Assembly: GCA_947177005.1 (NCBI GenBank)
Contig: CAMWSZ010000233.1
Location: 1 to 5,526 of the forward strand
Direction of reading: 5' to 3'
DNA: 5,526 nt
From: an uncultured Clostridia bacterium
GTDB lineage: Bacteria > Bacillota > Clostridia > Oscillospirales > Oscillospiraceae
In this document: one piece after another, positions 4,836 to 5,526 of the stretch
Layout of the letters: each line of letters begins with the position of its first letter
Position numbering within the stretch: position 1 is the first letter of the stretch
The notes under the pieces: model-generated
What the model was told of the DNA's origin: nothing
The model's input: only the letters and a program-made list of their open reading frames with translations
Databases searched by the model: none
Position numbers and translations under genes: made by a program

Positions 4836-5526
4836 ACATTACTTACATAATCGGTGTAGTCGGGGCCTTCGCGGTCATGGTCATCGGCATGATGCAGGGC
4901 GGGGAAACGTTCCTGACCCCGAAACAGCTGGGGAACTTCATTGACGGCGCCAGCGTGTTCATCACCATTGGCTGTACGCTGATGGTCCTGATCGGGAGCT
5001 TCCCTATTGTACAGATCAAGAATATCCCCAAGCACATAGGCATCATGATGAACACCAAACGGTTTAACCCGCTGGATATCATCGACCAGCTCGTGGAGCT
5101 GGCCCAGATTGCCCGTAAAAACGGCCTGCTCGCCCTGGAGGAACAGGGCAATAAACAGGAGGACCCGTTTTTTAAGCAGTGCATTATGCTCATTGTTGAC
5201 AACAACGACGCCGATCAGGTCAAGGATATCATGATGAACGATATCGAACAGTCCGCCGGACGCCATGAGTCTATCGCGGGCATGTACGACAAGGGCTCGT
5301 CCGTGGCCCCGGCTTTCGGCATGGTCGGCACCCTGGTCGGCCTCATCAACATGCTCAAGGGCATGGACGTGTCCAGCGGCGACGGCGCCAGCAACATCGG
5401 CAGCGCAATGGGCACCGCCCTGATTACTACCCTGTACGGCTGCGTCCTCGCCCACATGATCTTCGGCCCTATCGCCCAGCAGCTCCGCCAGCGCGACGAA
5501 GAGGAAACGCTGTGCAAGCTCATTAT
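4832..5526 (+). CDS. motA: MotA, flagellar stator protein (3'-partial)
   Basis: The first 231 residues are present and the frame runs off the window; the family is usually about 250-300 residues, so only the C-terminal tail is missing. MotA forms the inner-membrane ring around MotB that couples ion flow to rotor torque. Four hydrophobic segments are visible: residues about 2-21, 36-56, 155-175 and 190-213. The large cytoplasmic loop between the second and third contains ARKNGLLALEEQ (94-105), whose R95 and E103 match the rotor-facing Arg90 and Glu98 of E. coli. P160 in APAFGMVGTLVGL and P213 match the functionally important prolines 173 and 222. The start at 4832 is chosen because no other start lies in frame nearby and family members begin in this way. 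motB is expected immediately downstream. Proton versus sodium use cannot be judged from this part. Confidence 0.95.
   Translation, partial: MNITYIIGVVGAFAVMVIGMMQGGETFLTPKQLGNFIDGASVFITIGCTLMVLIGSFPIVQIKNIPKHIGIMMNTKRFNPLDIIDQLVELAQIARKNGLLALEEQGNKQEDPFFKQCIMLIVDNNDADQVKDIMMNDIEQSAGRHESIAGMYDKGSSVAPAFGMVGTLVGLINMLKGMDVSSGDGASNIGSAMGTALITTLYGCVLAHMIFGPIAQQLRQRDEEETLCKLI

Noticed and set aside
4793..5455. Minus-strand frame of 220 codons opposite motA
   Set aside because: The plus strand encodes a clear MotA with its membrane segments and conserved charged and proline residues. The minus-strand product is a His/Ala/Val-rich shadow.

Overview
The window is a stretch of a flagellar (fla/che-type) operon from a Gram-positive bacterium. 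All genes run on the + strand. The gene order is unknown small gene, fliK, flgD, TIGR02530-type flagellar operon gene, flgE, flbD (swrD-like), motA; the right edge cuts motA. This order, the strong AGGAGG-type ribosome binding sites, a FlbD/SwrD gene next to the stator gene, and a G+C-rich sequence with mostly C- or G-ending codons suggest a motile member of the Clostridia. A high-G+C gut lineage such as the Oscillospiraceae is my guess; the sequence does not prove it.

Layout: bases 2-391 hold an unrecognised 129-residue gene that may start before the window. Bases 426-1619 encode the hook-length control protein FliK (GTG start). Bases 1645-2349 encode FlgD, the hook cap/scaffold, with an unusual acidic tail. 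Bases 2409-2783 encode a small flagellar-operon protein of unknown function. Bases 2875-4350 encode the hook protein FlgE, whose middle third differs in codon use from its ends. Bases 4425-4649 encode FlbD/SwrD. Bases 4832-5526 encode the first 231 residues of MotA. There are no RNA genes of known type, mobile elements, CRISPR arrays, promoters or U-tract terminators that I can support, so all genes are probably read on one transcript started upstream.

The genes form one assembly programme. FlgD caps the growing hook, FlgE subunits polymerise under it, and FliK measures hook length and switches export specificity. MotA (with MotB, presumably just downstream) is the stator that drives the motor, and FlbD/SwrD is linked in Bacillus to motor power.

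The least explained part is between the genes. Most junctions contain a hairpin without a U tract. The two largest are a multi-branched fold just before flgE (2763-2850) and a long stem in the 182-base gap before motA (4653-4722). Both flgE and motA are also preceded by a three-codon mini-ORF whose stop overlaps the gene's start codon (ATGA). These features hint at post-transcriptional tuning of hook and stator protein amounts within the operon. That is inference from hand-drawn pairing in a single sequence.
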